Notes: generated by a model from the sequence alone, not told the origin. DNA of 64,000 nt from Selaginella moellendorffii (GCF_000143415.4 NW_003314287.1:1509514-1573513); one strand, 5' to 3'; counted from the first letter of the stretch, positions 21,292 through 34,100 are shown. Numbers and translations are program-made.

Positions 21292-24238
21292 ATGTCACTG
21301 GGGCTGGCATGGGCGATTCTCGCGCTTCTCGGCGTCGTCACGATCCTACCGGCGGAGTCGCAGACGCTGCTGGCATCCGAGGCCTACGCGATGCGGCACC
21401 TCAGGTACTCGCTGAGAATTCGGGACTTCTACTGGCCCAAGACGCGGGATCCATGCCTGGATTGGAGAGGAGTTCTTTGCGAGAATGGACGGGTGGTGAG
21501 CATCTATCTCTCCGGGTTGAAGAGGACGCTGGTGGGGATGGCGCGGCCGACGCTGGCGCTGGACAATCTCCAGGGACTTCCCGCGCTGCGGCTGCTCAAT
21601 GCCACGGGATTCGTGATGCTGGGGACGCTCCCGGATTGGATTGGCCAGCTCTCGGCATTGCAAGTGTTGGATTTCTCGGCGTGCTCGATCAATGGGTCGG
21701 TTCCAGGGGGAATTGGTCAGCTGGGCAGCTTGCGGAGGCTGTCGCTCGCAAGGAACGATCTCATGGGTGGAATCCCGGCCAGCATCGGGAATCTCTCCCG
21801 CCTCGAGCTGCTCGACCTCAGTGGAAACATGCTCAGCGGGGTGCTGCCGCCGGAGCTCGGGAGGATGGCATCGTTGAGAGATCTCGACTTGAGCGGCAAC
21901 ATCTTCTCGGGTCCCATTCCAGCTTCTCTGGCAGTGAGCTCCTCGTCGAGCTTGCGGAGCGTGAGGCTGTCCGATAACAGGCTTGACGGGTCGGTCCCGG
22001 AGAATCTCACGGGGTGGTCGACGCTCCAGGAGCTAGCTCTCGGGAAGAATTTGCTCGCGGGAGAGCTGCCTGGAGCTCTGCAAGATCTTCGCAACTTAAC
22101 GCTCTTGGACCTCTCGCTCAACAATTTCACGGGGACGATACCGCCGGGGCTGGCAAGTCTTTCGAGTTTGCAGTCTCTGGACCTCTCCAACAATACGTTT
22201 TACGGGCCGCTGCCTGCGGCGGTGTCGTCTCTGCGAGGACTGCTCGTCTTGAACGTCTCGGACAACTTTCTCAACGACACAGTGCCGGCAGGGACCGTGG
22301 CCGGCGCCATACTTAGCGAGAACTGTTTCGTGAATGCGAGCGGGCAGCGTTCCTTGAGCGACTGCCAGGCGTTCTACGCTGCCAGGGGCCTGGTTTTCCA
22401 AAACGCTTCGTCTTTCAACTTGCCGACGCCAATGCCGACGAGAAGATCAAAGTCCAAGCCCCGCCACCTTGCCGTTATACTGGGGGGAACTTTTGGTGGT
22501 CTTGGGCTGGTTCTCCTGGTGGCTGCGCTGGTTCTTCTTATACGAAAGCACGAGAGGCGGCCGGCTCGAGAGCCTCCAAAGAAATCGGACGAGGCGATGG
22601 CTGGTGGCGCCGCCGCGGGTGCTGGCGCTGGTGCAGCGACGACGAGCGGGACGGGCCAACCCGTCGTGCCTCCCGCCGTTGCTGTCAAGATGTCGAGTAT
22701 CGGAGAGTCGTTCACGTTTAGTCAGCTAGTCCGGGCAACTCAGGAGTTTTCTTCGTCCAACTTCATCAAGGCCGGGCACTCGGGCGACTTGTATCGAGGT
22801 GTTCTAGACGGCGGCGTGCTCGTCGTCGTCAAGAGGATCGAGGTTGCCAAGATGAAGAAGGATTTGCTCACTTTGGAGCTCGAAGTTTTCGGCAAGGCGT
22901 CTCACACCAGGCTGGTTCCTCTCCTCGGGCACTGCCTGGAAATGGACGAGCTCAAGTTTTTGGTGTACAAGTACATGCCCAACGGTGATCTGGGACAAGC
23001 ACTACACAAAAAGGTTGTTCCAAGCCCACCCGCGGATATATTGCAGTCCCTGGACTGGATCACAAGATTGAAAATCGCGATTGGAGTGGCAGAAGGCCTG
23101 AGCTACTTGCATCACGAGTGCGTCCCTCCACTTGTACATAGGTACGTTCTTGCGGTTTAAAGGTTGCCGTTACGTAAAAGCTGATGGCGCATTTTCCTTC
23201 TTCCTTGCCATGGCAGGGATGTACAAGCGAGCAGCATTCTTCTCGATGACAAGTTTGAGGTACGGCTGGGAAGTCTGAGCGAAACGCGGGAGCAAGGAGG
23301 CGAAGCGCAGCCTGGGTTGATAACTCGGCTGCTGAGATTGTCACAGTAAGTTTTTTTTTAACGCTTTTCTTTGCATTCTTTCTTTAACTGTCGTTCTAAG
23401 TTTTCTCGTTTGTCGCTGCAGGACGACCGAGCAAGGCGATCAAGGTGAGAAAAAAATTTAATGTTTCCGAAGGTCTCCAGCTGCTCATGCTTCTTTCTTG
23501 TTTACAGCAGGCTCCGCGGTGGCATCATGTGCATACGATGTTTATTGCTTCGGGAAGGTGCTGCTGGAGCTGGTGACGGGAAAGCTCGACATCAGTGGCA
23601 CCTCGGATCCAAACGCCGACGCCTGGCTGGAGTGGGCTCTTCCACTCATCGACCGGCACAACAAAGAGGGAATAATGAAGCTGGTGGACCCGTCGCTGAT
23701 AGTGGACGAGGACCTGCTCGAGGAGGTGTGGGCGATGGCCATCGTCGCCAAGCTGTGCCTCCACGGCCGGGCGTCCAAGCGGCCGCAGATCCGCCACGTC
23801 CTCAAGGCGCTGGAGAACCCGCAGCGGGTGACGAGGGAGGAGAACTTTAGCTCGTCGCTGCGCTCCCGGACGTCGTCTCACAGCTCGTGGAATGCGTCGC
23901 TGTTTGGGAGCTGGCGGCACAGCTCGTCGGAGAACGTGATCGCGTCCGGGGTGCTGAGGGAAGAATACGTGGGTGGTGGCGGAGGTGGCGGCGGCGGTGG
24001 TGGCGGTGGTGGCGATCCCAGCAGGAAGCACTCGGGAACGTCGCACTCGCAGGGGTCGATCACAGGGGAGCAGTCGTTCCACCGGAGGCCCGGGTCGAGC
24101 GAGATCTTTCCCGAGCCGGTGGAGGACGTTCCAGTCAAGGCGTCGAGCTTGGGATCTGGGGACAACAATGGCAGTAGCAACAACAACAGTGTGAAGCTCC
24201 GGCAGTATCAACAGCAGCAGCAGCAACAGCAGGTATGA
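21292..24238 (+). CDS. LRR receptor-like pseudokinase (At2g16250-like)
   Basis: Exons 21292-23141, 23217-23345, 23422-23444 and 23508-24238 join to 910 aa. A hydrophobic signal peptide is followed by an LRR N-cap (DPCLDWRGVLCENG), about ten plant-type LRRs (for example LRRLSLARNDLMGGIPASIG) and one transmembrane segment (LGLVLLVAALVLLI). The kinase-like domain has AGHSGDLYRG in place of a normal Gly loop, retains the lysine (VVVKRI) and HRD, but reads HRDVQASSILL and LGS where DFG belongs. Loss of DFG predicts a non-catalytic pseudokinase, as in its Arabidopsis relative. The tail carries a Gly run and a Gln run, both repeat-encoded. A plasma-membrane signalling or scaffold role is inferred; the ligand is unknown. 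Confidence 0.93.
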
Positions 24239-24875
24239 GAATGATTGACACACACAAGAGATTCACGAGGAGAGGCTTGCTTTATATTCTTTCGCAATAA
24301 GATCCCCCGAGAACTTTGGAAGAACACGAAGAAGAAAACACACACACACACACCCAAGGTTGGTCTGTTCGTTCGTTTTGTTCCCCCGAATTGGTGGAGC
24401 AACAAAGAAATCCCTGTAGCATAAACTTTCTTCTTTTCTTCTCCTGCTCCATCATAAGCTAGTCTTTTTCTCTGTATTTTTTCTTCCTGTTGGATCCAAG
24501 TTTTGATGATAAAAAAAAAGAGATTTTTTTTGCTCTGGTTTCTCCGCCGAGAAGAAGAAAAAAAGAAAAAGAAATCTTTCAGGAGAGAAAGAACTTAGCT
24601 TAGCTTTTGATGCATTGATTTCATCCAGTCCAACAACGAGCGAGACTTTTTTGCCTCCACGTCGTTCGTGGTGGTGATGGAATTGAAGTTGTTTCTTCCA
24701 CCTTGATTGATTATTTATGCCATGCGCAGTCCTGGTACCTGAATCCTGATAGATAGATAGACGAGTCACTTCTTCCGTCAGGAAACATATTAAAGAGACT
24801 GGCAGTAGAATTGATTGGTACCTGAGAGGAAAGTGTGAGCTTGCCACGCCTCGCTCGCTCGCTCGCTACGTTTTC
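24239..24875. other. Intergenic between convergent genes
   Basis: This 637 bp stretch holds the 3' UTRs of the LRR gene and the transporter. It is purine- and pyrimidine-rich with CA and A runs. No coding or RNA feature was recognised. Confidence 0.5.
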
Positions 24876-25916
24876 TTACTCGGACGACTTCTTGAGGAAA
24901 CCGGCCTCTTCATCCTCCTCCTCCTCCTCGGCCTCCTCTTCCTTGTCCCCCAAACTCTCCATCGGCTTGGACACCACCACCTCGGATGGCTGGCTACTCG
25001 GCTTCGGCATGGCCGTCGACTGCTGGTACAAAACCCCGCCAACAATCGTGAGCAGCAAGAACAAGATCCCGACGGTGCTGGCGTGCTTGTCCCAGATGAG
25101 CACGTTGATAATCACCGTGAGCAGCTTGTTCACCACCCCGGTGACTGTAAATGCGGTGGCCGAGATGGCCTTCCTGGCCGCGAAACCGAAGAAGCTGATG
25201 GCCAGGCCAAAAACGCACGAGAGCGCCACCGAGAAGACGGCCTGGAACTGGAACAGGCTCTCCCAACTCGCCCGGGCCACGTCCGAGTACTCCCCCGTGA
25301 CGATCCAGAAGAATGGAGCCATGGCGAGCGAGAGGAGATTGTTGTAGTAGACGAAGCCCCAGGTGTTGAGCCCCAGGTTGGTGACCATATGCTTGATGTA
25401 CACCATCTCGGTGGTGATGGTGACGAGGTAGGCGGCGGCCCACGAGTAGGCGGTGACCGAGAAGGCCGAGTCGGTGAGCACGTAGCCGATGGCGCCGCCG
25501 AGGATGACGAGCAGCGCCGCGAGCGTGTAGCGCGAGGGGAACTGCTGGCGGCGGAAGAAGGTGTCGGCGATGGCGACGAGGAGCGGCGTGGAGGAGCGGA
25601 AGACGATGAAGGTGTCGACGTTGGCGTGCTTGAGGAGGTGCGTGTTGGTGAAGATGGCGAGGTAGAAGACGAGCGCGGCGGGGAGGAAGCGCTTGACGGT
25701 GTCCCAGGCGAGCGCGTCGTGGTGGAGGAGGCCGGCCAGGCCCAGGAGGTGGACGCCGCCGGCGCTGGTGAGGTACTGGAGCGCCGTGAGGAGGCTAGGG
25801 TATGGGAAGTAGGTCACGGCGTACTTGTTGATCACCGCCAGGAGGCTCGAGCACAGCGCGTAGCCCAGCACCAGCAGCGCCGTCGTCGACAGGACCGCGC
25901 CGCTGTTCTTCATCAT
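24876..25916 (-). CDS. Golgi nucleotide-sugar transporter (GONST4/GGLT1-like, DMT superfamily)
   Basis: An intronless 346-aa membrane protein with about ten hydrophobic segments and the usual length for the family. Conserved blocks are GYALCSSLLAVINKYAVTYF, YPSLLTALQYLT, FLPAALVFYLAIFTNT, NVDTFIVFRSSTPLLVAIAD, TTEMVYIKHMVTNLGLNTWG and AISATAFTVTGVVNKLLTV. These resemble plant GONST3/GONST4; GONST4 (GGLT1) imports GDP-L-galactose into the Golgi for pectin side-chain synthesis. The substrate here is inferred from resemblance. The C-terminus is a Glu-rich cytosolic tail (MESLGDKEEEAEEEEEDEE) encoded by a GAG/GAA repeat. Two ATGs lie side by side at the start, and the first is used in this model. 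Confidence 0.92.
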   Translation of the reverse strand: MMKNSGAVLSTTALLVLGYALCSSLLAVINKYAVTYFPYPSLLTALQYLTSAGGVHLLGLAGLLHHDALAWDTVKRFLPAALVFYLAIFTNTHLLKHANVDTFIVFRSSTPLLVAIADTFFRRQQFPSRYTLAALLVILGGAIGYVLTDSAFSVTAYSWAAAYLVTITTEMVYIKHMVTNLGLNTWGFVYYNNLLSLAMAPFFWIVTGEYSDVARASWESLFQFQAVFSVALSCVFGLAISFFGFAARKAISATAFTVTGVVNKLLTVIINVLIWDKHASTVGILFLLLTIVGGVLYQQSTAMPKPSSQPSEVVVSKPMESLGDKEEEAEEEEEDEEAGFLKKSSE

Positions 25917-26375
25917 CGCGCCGCGCCTCTCCTCTCGCCGCCGTCCCCTACCTGGTGCCGTGTAACCTCCACCAAGCGCGCGCGCGAGATCCGCCGATCC
26001 GGGAGAGCTGAAAGAGATCGAATCGATCGCCTAGCCCCCGCCGGTCGCGAATCCGGAGGGAAATCTCTAGATCTCGGCGCCGCGCCGTGAGTGTCGTGCG
26101 CGCGAGGAACTCGCGGCTCCAACAAGAAATCGCTGCTACTTTCAAACTGAAAGACAATGTAGGTTTTCTTACTTTTTTGATTTTCTCGTTGGCGGGGAAT
26201 ATGCTCCAAGCCGCCATGGCATATTCCTATAGCGGTAGAATATCCTATCATATACTAGAATATACCCCCTCGAGAGTATATTCTAGGCGCGGTAGAATAT
26301 CTTAAATAATATTCCCCTGGGGTATATTCTTCGAAATGAAGATCATCATCCTTTTTGGAGCCCTTTGGCGTGTGG
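25917..26375. promoter_or_regulatory. Divergent promoter with hairpin repeats
   Basis: This 459 bp region separates the transporter (-) and the CBS protein (+). Its right half is a cluster of inverted repeats: GGAATATGC and GCATATTCC near 26198-26230, a perfect 11-bp hairpin at 26255-26286, and AGAATATACCCC facing GGGGTATATTCT. GTAGAATATC occurs twice (near 26236 and 26294). Confidence 0.6.
26255..26286. repeat. Perfect 11-bp inverted repeat, 10-nt loop
   Basis: CTAGAATATAC at 26255-26265 and its exact complement GTATATTCTAG at 26276-26286 flank a 10-base loop. Part of a larger cluster of ATATTC-type palindromes; it could be a MITE remnant or a protein-binding site. Confidence 0.9.
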
Positions 26376-27789
26376 ATGACGCAATTTCTGGAATCGTTCG
26401 AGGTGTTCGATCTCGCGCTGGGTAAGCCGCCGCTCCACTGCCTCCCCTGCAATGCGAGCGTCGGGGACGCCATTGCGATGGCGCGGGAGCTGGGAGTGGC
26501 GGAGATTAGCGTGTGGGACGCCAATCTCGCCAATTGCCTGGGCGTGGTCAACAATCTCGACGTCCTCTGCTTCCTCGCCGCGGATCACACCCTGCTGTGC
26601 GATCTGGAGGCCGCGCTCGCGCGTCCAATCGCCGGGCTGGTGCACAGGAGCTGGATCCAGCGCGTGGATCTCCACGAAAGGTACTTTTATCTATTTGGTA
26701 GATAGAGTATTTCTTCTTCTTCTACATGGATTGGACGTTCTACTATCGTGTAGACTGTCCAAGGCGCTGGAGCTCGTGATCAAGGGCGTGCAGTACCTCA
26801 TTGTCCCTCTCCCCAAGAGATCTCGATCCACTCGCGCGATGGAGTTCGAGAGGAACAGTAGCAGCGCATCCTCGCGCTGGCCTTGCAAGGAAGTGTGCTG
26901 GATCAGCCAGGAGGCCGTGATGCGCTTCCTCATGAGCTGCATAGCCGCGTTTTGCCCGCTTCCACTCTTCACCATCGAGGAGCTCGGGATCATCAACCGC
27001 AGCTTCGCCTCCATCCAGCACGAGGCCCCCGCGATCGAGGCGATCCAGATCATCCACCAGGCCTCCCAGGCGATGAGCGCAGTGGCAATCGTCGTCCCGG
27101 CAACTCCATCACCATCTCCTTCGTCGGCGTCTTCCACTACCGAGAACCAGAGGAAGCTCAAGCTGCTGGGCGATATCTCGTCGTCCACGCTCCGCCGCCA
27201 CGACGAGAATTTCGCCGCCGTCGCCGCGGCTCTCGCCACACTCTCCGCCGCCGACTTCCTCTCGTACGTCCGCGGAAGCAACAAGCGTAGCTCCAAGATC
27301 CTGGGAAAGTTGATCGAAACTCGTCTCGCTCAAAAGGTGGCGGCGGCGGCGGCGGTGGCGGTGGCGGACGAAGATCAAGTTGCAGGAAAACCCCCAACGC
27401 CGCTGGATTCCTGCGAGGAGTCCTCGGACTCGGAGCAGGACTCCCATAGATCTGGAGGACTGACTTCGAGCTTCCAAAACTCTGGGAGCCGCGGCTGCCT
27501 GACGTGCCGGCCGTGGAGCTCGCTGGCGGCGGTCATGGCGCAAGCACTGTCGCACCAATGCGGCTACATCTGGGTGACGGAGTCAGAGAGCGAGAACACG
27601 GTGGTGGGGATTGTGACTTACGTTGATATGATCCGTGTGCTCGTCAAGAAGCTGGAAAAGGTGGGGCGCCTTGGATCCAGCCAGAAATTGTTCTCGTCGA
27701 CGCCAAAGCTGGTCACGCGGCCGGATCAAAGCAGCCAGCAGCCACCACTCGTTCTGCCCGCCGACCACTTGAAGAGCAAGCATTCGTGA
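26376..27789 (+). CDS. CBSX6: CBS-domain protein, CBSX6-like
   Basis: Two exons (26376-26680 and 26754-27789) join to 446 aa. The first CBS unit is built from ASVGDAIAMARELGVAEISV and NCLGVVNNLDVLCFLA. The next unit includes LSKALELVIKGVQYLIVP, and WISQEAVMRFLMSC matches the CBSX6 segment before APLPLTSI in Arabidopsis (here FCPLPLFTIEELGIINRSF). The last unit has SSLAAVMAQALSHQCGYIWV and VVGIVTYVDMI. Acidic and Ser-rich linkers and an Ala/Val run interrupt the domains. CBS pairs usually bind adenosine nucleotides and sense energy status; CBSX6 itself has no firm function. The ATG at 26376 is the first in-frame ATG after the promoter palindromes. Confidence 0.88.
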
Positions 27790-28173
27790 AAAAGAGGAGC
27801 TGTATACATTTGTGCGTGTGTATATCTTGTTCGTTCGCTATAAATTTGACAAAGGTTTCAGTAATATCATCTGGAGGAACTATGTATACCTGTGTCGACT
27901 GTCAAAATGTCGGCGATACAATTGCCAAAAGGCCTGTGCATACGAAAACGGAAATTGATGATATCGGGAAAAATAGAGAAAAATAGAGAGAGGGAAAAGG
28001 CTAACCTGGTATTGTCCTGCGAAGAGACTAGCTGTGCCTTGTACCTACGCATGTGGGCAAGTTCCTTTCGGCTAAGAACTGACAAGCATCGAGAAGCTTG
28101 ACTTTGTCTTCTTCTTCTTCTTCTTCCACAAATGGACCAACTTTGAGCTCTCTGTCTCGTTTTTCATTTACAG
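27790..28173. other. Intergenic between convergent genes
   Basis: This 384 bp stretch holds the 3' ends of the CBS gene and midasin. No feature beyond presumed polyadenylation sequence was recognised. Confidence 0.5.
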
Positions 28174-31100
28174 CTATGATGCCGAGTGTTGCATCAACTC
28201 GAACCACTGTCAATTCCAAGAGTTAAAGAGTATATTTGCCGTACAAAGAGGCGTACCTGTCTTAACAAATCTGCCAGTGTCCGGGGGAGTGCCTCAATAT
28301 CCTTTAGAATGACGTAGTAGGGGAATGGGAAGGTGTCCAGGTATTTTGAGAACATCGGTGCTCCATTTGCGAACGTAACAGACTGCATCACAATTGTGGT
28401 CATTGTATTGAAAGGACTCGTACAATACCTGCATGTCCAAGAGAGATTCTTGGGGATTATCCAGGACCAGGAAAGCTAACAGCTGCCTTCTGCTCAGCGC
28501 GTCGCGGACACATCGCCTGAGGCTTTCCTGCAGAAAACACGAGAGTGAGCTGAGGCAACACGTTCGGTGGAATTGACGGACCTTTTCGTGAAACCGGCCA
28601 TCAGCTATGACCAGAACCAGCTGCTGCAAATCCCTTTGCCCAGCCGGTGCATACCGAGTCGCCACCACGTTCAAGAAACGTGTAAGGTACTGCAGCAAAT
28701 CGACCATTGGCTCATCTGATATTGTGTTGTCCTGGCGAAACGAAAACTCCGATATAATCTGGTTCAAAAAGCCAACACCAAAACATTAGACCATGAGAAA
28801 ACCATAAGATTGTAAAATAAGTACCTTGACTGCTGCTTCAGTTGAGAAAGGCTGATCCAAATCATGCAAAAGACGAACATTTCCTTTCTTCCCGAAGCTG
28901 GCCACGGCCATTTGGCCGACCTCCAGTTGCGTCATTCCTCTACATATTGTAAGCAGCGCCTCCAGAGCCATGTGTCCGCAGTGGCTCTCCGACATGCTCC
29001 GAGAGTCATCTAGAGCAACGACGACCTGGTACTGCCGCTTGTTGGGCTTTGTTCGTCGCAGCCATATCTTATCTTTCCTGAACTCACTTGCTACAAACGG
29101 TATAATCTGAAAAATCAAGTATTCAAGGTTTAGTACAGGATCAAGACAATCTGTCACTCACCTTCTTCATGTTTAAGCGTTTGCCCGATTTGTAGTCACC
29201 CTGGAGTCTTGAGGCCAGCGTCGGCTCCAGTATCAAGCGGAGCTGCTCAGCTAGATCTTGAGACAGTCGGCCCGTCAGTTGCTCGTATTTTTGCCAAACT
29301 TTTCTTGCACTCTCCACGTCATTGATGCCTGCTATCACTTCCGTCTCCAACTCTTGCCGAATGACTTGAGTATCGTCGTTCCACATCGAATTCTTTTGAA
29401 AGTTTTCGGGCCTTTCAAAAGAGATGAAACTTCCATCAGCGTGGAATTCTTCTTCGTCACGTGCTGCCGCCATCACCTCCTCTGATTCAGGAGCCTCTTG
29501 TCGTTCTGATGGTTTCTTCGTTGTATACGCTGTTTTGTCGTCCACGTCCATCATCTCCGTCAGTGTCTGCTGAGGTTGCTTGGAAGGACGGTACTCGTCG
29601 AGGGGAATGTTCTCTTCTTCCATGATCTCGTCGCTCTCATGCATCATTTTGCTGAAGTCGTCAGAGAGCTTCATCTGTTCGTCGGTTGCCGCACCCATTG
29701 CTTGTGCATTGCTCTTCTCGTCGTTTGAAACGTACTTGTAGGTGTCATCCTCACAGGTCTCCTCTGGTACGTCCATTTGGAGAGAATTATCAGCTTCTTT
29801 ATCTTGTTCGTCTTCCACCATCCTGGCCCTCTGCTGCCATTTCTTTAGAGCACTGCCAAGACTTCTGTAGGGATTAGCATCGAGCCTACTGAGGTCTTCA
29901 TTTTTTTCGGACTCTGTCGGCAAGCTGGAAGAAGAAGCATAGTTTTCACTGCTGGCTGCCCCGGCACTTGGAGCTGCTTCGTTTTGCTGCTCGTGATTGT
30001 TGTCCCCTGCAGAAGGTTCCTCCCTCTTTGTACCATCCTCGAGGCTTTTTGACAAAGGATTATTTTTCGCCTCTGTCGCAACGCCGTATGCCATGGCACT
30101 TTTGTTGTCGGCGGCAGCATTTTCCGCATCGTCCATGTTTGTGTCCAGGTTCTCAAGTTGAGAATCATGTTGTTTTTCCTCGGCACTGGAAGGCTCCGCT
30201 TGCTTGCTTTCGTCTGTTCCAGCGGGTTCCTCAGTTTTGTCAACTTCTGCTTCTTTAGCTCCATCGTTTCCTGTTCCATTCTCGTCATCGTCGGACTCTT
30301 CTTCTACTTTATCCAGGTCCATGTCCTCTGGTAAGGAATCGTTGACGCCATTATTCGTTTGCTCTTCCTCCATGCTTGGAGCACCTTCCTCATGGTTAGC
30401 ATCTTGTTCCTGTTCGGCCGGGATTTCCTCTTCCATAACATCTATTTCTGCAGGTGATGGTTGTATGCCACTGGGATCTTCAAATGCGCTGTCTTCCGGA
30501 AAGTCTTCTTTATCCTCGGTATGATTCTCCTTGTCCTCGGACTCAACCCGTGATTCCTTGTCTATCGGCTTCTTTTCGTCCAAGTCTTCCTCCTTGTCTT
30601 CTGACGAATCTTCGTTCTTACCCCGTAACTCCAAATCGTCATAACCTGCGTCTTTAACAGACTGTCCCTGCTCAACTGACTCCGTTCCCTCCCGAGACTC
30701 GTCTTCCTTGTCCCACATCTTCTCATCAACCACCTCTTCATTTTCACCTTGTTCTCCCATTTTTGATTCCAGCTTTTCATCACCATCTTCATCTCCGTCG
30801 CTTTCGTTTGACTCGTCTTCACTAACGTCAAACATTTCTCCGTTGAAGTCTTCCTCCATTTCGATTCCTTTGTCAAGCTTCTCATTATCCTTGCGATCCG
30901 TGGGAGCATCCTGCCCAAATAGAAAAACGTTGAAACAACACTCAGTAAGAAAAAGACTTCACCTCGCTTCCAAGGAGTTGTTGCTCGTCTTCTATTTGTT
31001 CACTGACGTCTTTTGTTCCTTGGCCTTCTCCCATACCGGTCCCTTCAGCGGCCTGAAACTTCTCTGATTCTTCGCCATCTTCCTCACGAGCTCCACAAAA

Positions 31101-34100
31101 CCCTTCACGATTCAGTTGACTTAGCACACTTAAAATTATGTAGCCCAGCTTTGCAGTCTGCATGAAGCATTGATTAACCCACAACCAAGAAAAATCTTTT
31201 AGACGTACCGCTTTATGTAACTCGATATAATCACACAGCACTGTTGCACCCGCGGGAACCAGTAACTTCAGAAGTAAGGACAAGGAGCGTACAAAATTTA
31301 CGAAAGGAAGCCCCAACTCATCTAGTCCATCGTCCAAAAGCTTCACCTGTAAAAAGAAATAGTAACAAGTTCCAAATACTTGAAGCTTACCACATGATTA
31401 ATCGTGCCCACCGAAGATTTATATATTTGATCAAGGCGTAGAGCCGCCACCGATTCTTCCAGTAGCGATTCAAACGTATGGACGGTATTCTCGGCTGGCA
31501 ATGAAGCATCTGCCAGGCTTTGAACCTTTTGGCCCGCAAGCCGAACTTGAGAAAGAGCTTCATCATATCGTGATGCAATGCTGGCTACTCCATTTTCGGA
31601 GGGTGGGCATGTTTTAGCAGCAGGACGCACCTTGGACACTTCCACGCCCTGCGAAAAGATTGTTGGATTAAGAAATAAAACTCGAAATGCTTACTTTCTG
31701 AAGCAGCTGTTGAGCTGGTGTGAGCAAAATATTGACAGGACCATCTCCATGAGAATTCTCCGATATCAGCATGCTGATTGTACGCTCCGTTTCATCAATA
31801 ACCTTAAAGTTATTATGAACGATTTCAGACATGTCTCTGGTAATAATAAGGAGACTATCATCTCCTTTCGCCACATAAGTTCCAAGAACAAGTTGTTTAT
31901 CGAGTACAGCCTGAGCATTACAATGTTAATAACTTTCAAGTAGATCAGATGAGACGCTACCTTGCAAGTTTGAAGTTTTTCCAAACAAGCTTTGAGCTTG
32001 ACACTGAAAACATCTGCTTCAGGTTTCGCTGCGGATTCAACCTTTTGTACAGTATCAAAGAAAAGCTTTAATTCTGCAAACTGCTGACAAATTTCATCAA
32101 GTAAACTCTGCAACAAAAAGACAATGTCAGCAACAGATGGAGAGAACGTAATCCACCTTTTGCTGCCACATAAGGTGGCGTGTAGATCCCTGCTTTGGTA
32201 ATGGCTCGGCATCTAAGCATTAAAAAAATGAGATGGATTTCAAAACTGTAAAATTTGAATGCATACCAAGAATTTCCAGTTGTCTGATAAGTTCAGCGAC
32301 TGCAGCTAGGCTAGAAGAGAACTCATGTATTTTCCGCCGCTGTTTTTGTTGCAAATAAAGCATATACTCCATGTAACGAATGAATTTATCAACCTAGTGA
32401 ATGCAATTTATAAAGGATATCATCAAAATAGAAACAAACGTACCTCTGCGTGGTCAAGGTCTTCGTGGCATTTTGAGCTTTTGATCGCCAGTAACAGAGC
32501 AATATTATCAAAGTAGTAATCCTTTGCTCGCTCCCAAACTGGCAACGAACTTTGTCTCAAAAGTGACGCAATATTACTCCGGTCCGCAGCTCCTAAACTG
32601 TCACGTGTTAGCGTGCTAAGCTCGGCTACGGGCTGTTGAAACCAGTTTTCAATCCCACGCATATCCTGCGAGCACAGAAGATGAGCACGGAAAATGAGCC
32701 AAAAAGATTACCTTTGGCACTTCAGACTTATACTGAGATATGCCTAAGTCCTTAAGGCTTTTTCGAAGATCAACAAGCGCCTTCTTCTTCAGAGCGCGGC
32801 TTTTATTCTCCTGACTCAATTCGGTGGATCGAGATATAACTGCGACGGCTAACGCATCCAGTAACGCCGGTCCAGTTTGCCTCATTTCACGTGCTGAATT
32901 TTCAAAAAAGCAGCTGGACAACAGTGGCCCGAGTTTTCGAGCAGTATTTAGCATCTTTGTCTCGAATACACCATCACCTACAAAAACGATTAAGGTAACG
33001 GTGATGAATGTCATAGGACTACCTTTCGAAATGGACATCATGGTGCCAACAGTGCTTGAGCAAAATTGCGTCCAGTTTTTCTCCAGAGAGAACCTACGGC
33101 AGCGATCATTTTGAGTGCTTTAGAAATTGTAGAACTTACGGCTCTGATAAAGCATCCTCGTTAATTTTCCTACTAGATCGATCCTCTACACGCTTGCTCT
33201 TGCATAAATCAATAACAGGGCGTTTAAGAAAATCCTGTCACAGGAAAATGTTAATCGAGCTTAAATGAAACAGACTTCAAACCTCGTATTTTCGAATGAT
33301 CTTATGCAGCTTCCTGTGAGACCTTTCTGCCGTGGAAACTACTGAATGGTAATTGTAGTCTTCCCACTTCGCGAGTCGAGCAAAGTCGGCCAGTTCTTTT
33401 GAAAACGGCTCTTTTCCAGAGCTCAGTGCATCTTGAACTCTGAATAACCACTGTAAGCGAAACCAAATGTCAAAAAGTTCTTACGCTGGTATCCATCGCG
33501 AATAATAATGTAGCAAATTGTACAAAGTAAATGACAGCCTTTCGTGGATATAACTGAACAAGAGAGATATCTATAAAGAAACTGAAACACAAGAAAAGTA
33601 CCTGATGCGAGAAAAGAACGCAAATTCAAGATAAAACGCCTCAATGAGCCCCAAGCGACATTGAAACTCGCCTATCGGGCAGGATAGCAAAAACTCTTCG
33701 CAGCTGAAATATTGCATGTAAGAAAGCGTCCAGGAAACTAGAAAACAGACCTTTCAATAATCGTTTTCACCTGTAAGCCTTCACCTTGATGAAGTAAATC
33801 GTAAAAAGAAAACCACATCTGCACAACGAAGAATTAAGTATTTACAAGTGTAAAGCTACGAAACTTAATCACCTGCTTCGCATTTGCTTCCTGCTGCCGA
33901 TCCACATTTTCTAATAACTGCGGCCAGCTTTCAAGCTCCATTCGTCTCCATTGCAATACAAGCTTGGAAACTTGTGTCAACACCTCTACAAGAAGATTTT
34001 ACAAGAGGATTACGACCTTAAGGCAGGAAAAAGAAATTTACCAGCCAAAGAAAACTGCTTTGAAGCACTCTGCTCCCAAACTTGAGATTTGGCAAGGACC

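Noticed and set aside
25083-26090. 335-aa plus-strand Glu/Gly/Arg-rich frame
   Set aside because: Antisense shadow of the nucleotide-sugar transporter, caused by high GC at third positions.
30204-31067. Ser-rich plus-strand frames
   Set aside because: They are the complement of the GAA/GAG-rich acidic linker of midasin.
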